From assembly GCF_022378335.1 (NCBI RefSeq), contig NZ_JAIQCI010000004.1, positions 62,001 to 126,000 of the forward strand: a stretch of 64,000 nucleotides of DNA, read 5' to 3'. The notes beneath the pieces are model-generated. The model had not been told where the DNA came from and did no database searches. It saw only the letters and a program-made list of their open reading frames with translations. Shown here one piece after another: positions 63,887-64,000 of the stretch (position 1 is its first letter; each line of letters begins with the position of its first letter). The translations under genes were made by a program, and so were the position numbers. The DNA comes from Croceicoccus hydrothermalis. Lineage in GTDB: Bacteria; Pseudomonadota; Alphaproteobacteria; Sphingomonadales; Sphingomonadaceae.

Positions 63887-64000
63887 TGGGTCTTTACCTC
63901 CTCAAGCTATTGATTCTCCTTCCCCTTCTGGGTGGGTTGATCTGGGGCAGCCTCTGGCTGACGAAGCGGATGCAGCAGCGGCTCAACGCGCAGAACGCCG
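63886..64000 (+). CDS. fliO: Flagellar export protein FliO (partial, runs off the window)
   Basis: The 38 visible residues begin MGLYLLKLLILLPLLGGLIW and continue with SLWLTKRMQQRLN, a single membrane span followed by a basic cytosolic segment. FliO helps assemble the FliP export gate. The position directly after fliN is the standard one; fliP would be expected beyond the end. Confidence 0.78.
   Translation, partial: MGLYLLKLLILLPLLGGLIWGSLWLTKRMQQRLNAQNA

Noticed and set aside
1-64000. CRISPR arrays, complete insertion sequences, prophage or conjugative genes
   Set aside because: No regularly spaced repeats, transposase, integrase, capsid or transfer genes were seen. Only the 19-base comM junction hints at a mobile element.

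Overview
The window is high-GC alphaproteobacterial chromosome, most likely Sphingomonadales (Sphingomonadaceae or Erythrobacteraceae). The reasons are the rpmH-rnpA-yidD-yidC-yihA order, the short flagellin, the NnrU-type membrane protein, the rpe-heparinase-purH block, and a kinase-containing lasso-peptide-like cluster of a type seen in sphingomonads. The genus cannot be fixed by eye. Genes are tightly packed, many with 4-base ATGA or GTGA overlaps. No phage, CRISPR array or complete insertion sequence is visible.

Layout. Positions 1-944 hold a truncated comM (minus). Positions 1158-6076 carry ribosomal protein L34, RNase P protein, YidD, YidC and the YihA GTPase, then a glutathione S-transferase and an S1/P1 nuclease. 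Positions 6109-17422 are mixed housekeeping: thrS, a small membrane-protein/HTH operon, an alpha/beta hydrolase, a TPR protein, a flavin monooxygenase, a ferredoxin-reductase-like protein, queG, msrB and dxs. Positions 17455-27539 hold an NnrU protein, a frameshifted POT transporter, a GntR regulator, ihfB, tRNA-Leu(UAA), a PilZ protein, a Fur-family regulator, an exported msrA, and purH, a heparinase-like gene and rpe.

Positions 27647-34486 form a RiPP locus of the kinase-bearing (paeninodin-like) lasso type. Its genes encode an HPr-kinase-like tailoring enzyme, a PqqD-like B1 protein, a B2 protease, a 42-residue precursor, an asparagine-synthetase-like cyclase, an ABC exporter and a nucleotidyltransferase. 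Two features are odd. The precursor has no Asp or Glu in its presumed core, which canonical lasso ring closure requires. The cyclase reading frame is cut by an in-frame amber codon, with a plausible GTG restart 13 codons further on.

Positions 35268-64000 are almost entirely a flagellar locus. A minus-strand block encodes FliA, FlhA, a muramidase, FlgN, FlgM, FlgA and a MotA/MotB-like pair without a recognisable OmpA domain. A plus-strand block, flgBCDEFGHIJKL followed by motAB, has a textbook sigma-54 promoter and tandem TTGCCG inverted repeats upstream. Flagellin lies divergent from a sigma-54 activator, which leads into fliEFGHIJK and fliLMNO; the last gene runs off the window. The hook proteins are unusually short (FlgD 95 aa, FlgE 271 aa).

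Four genes appear interrupted: comM, the POT transporter, the cyclase and a GIY-YIG gene. Either this genome is losing genes or some of these are sequencing errors; read-level checking would decide.
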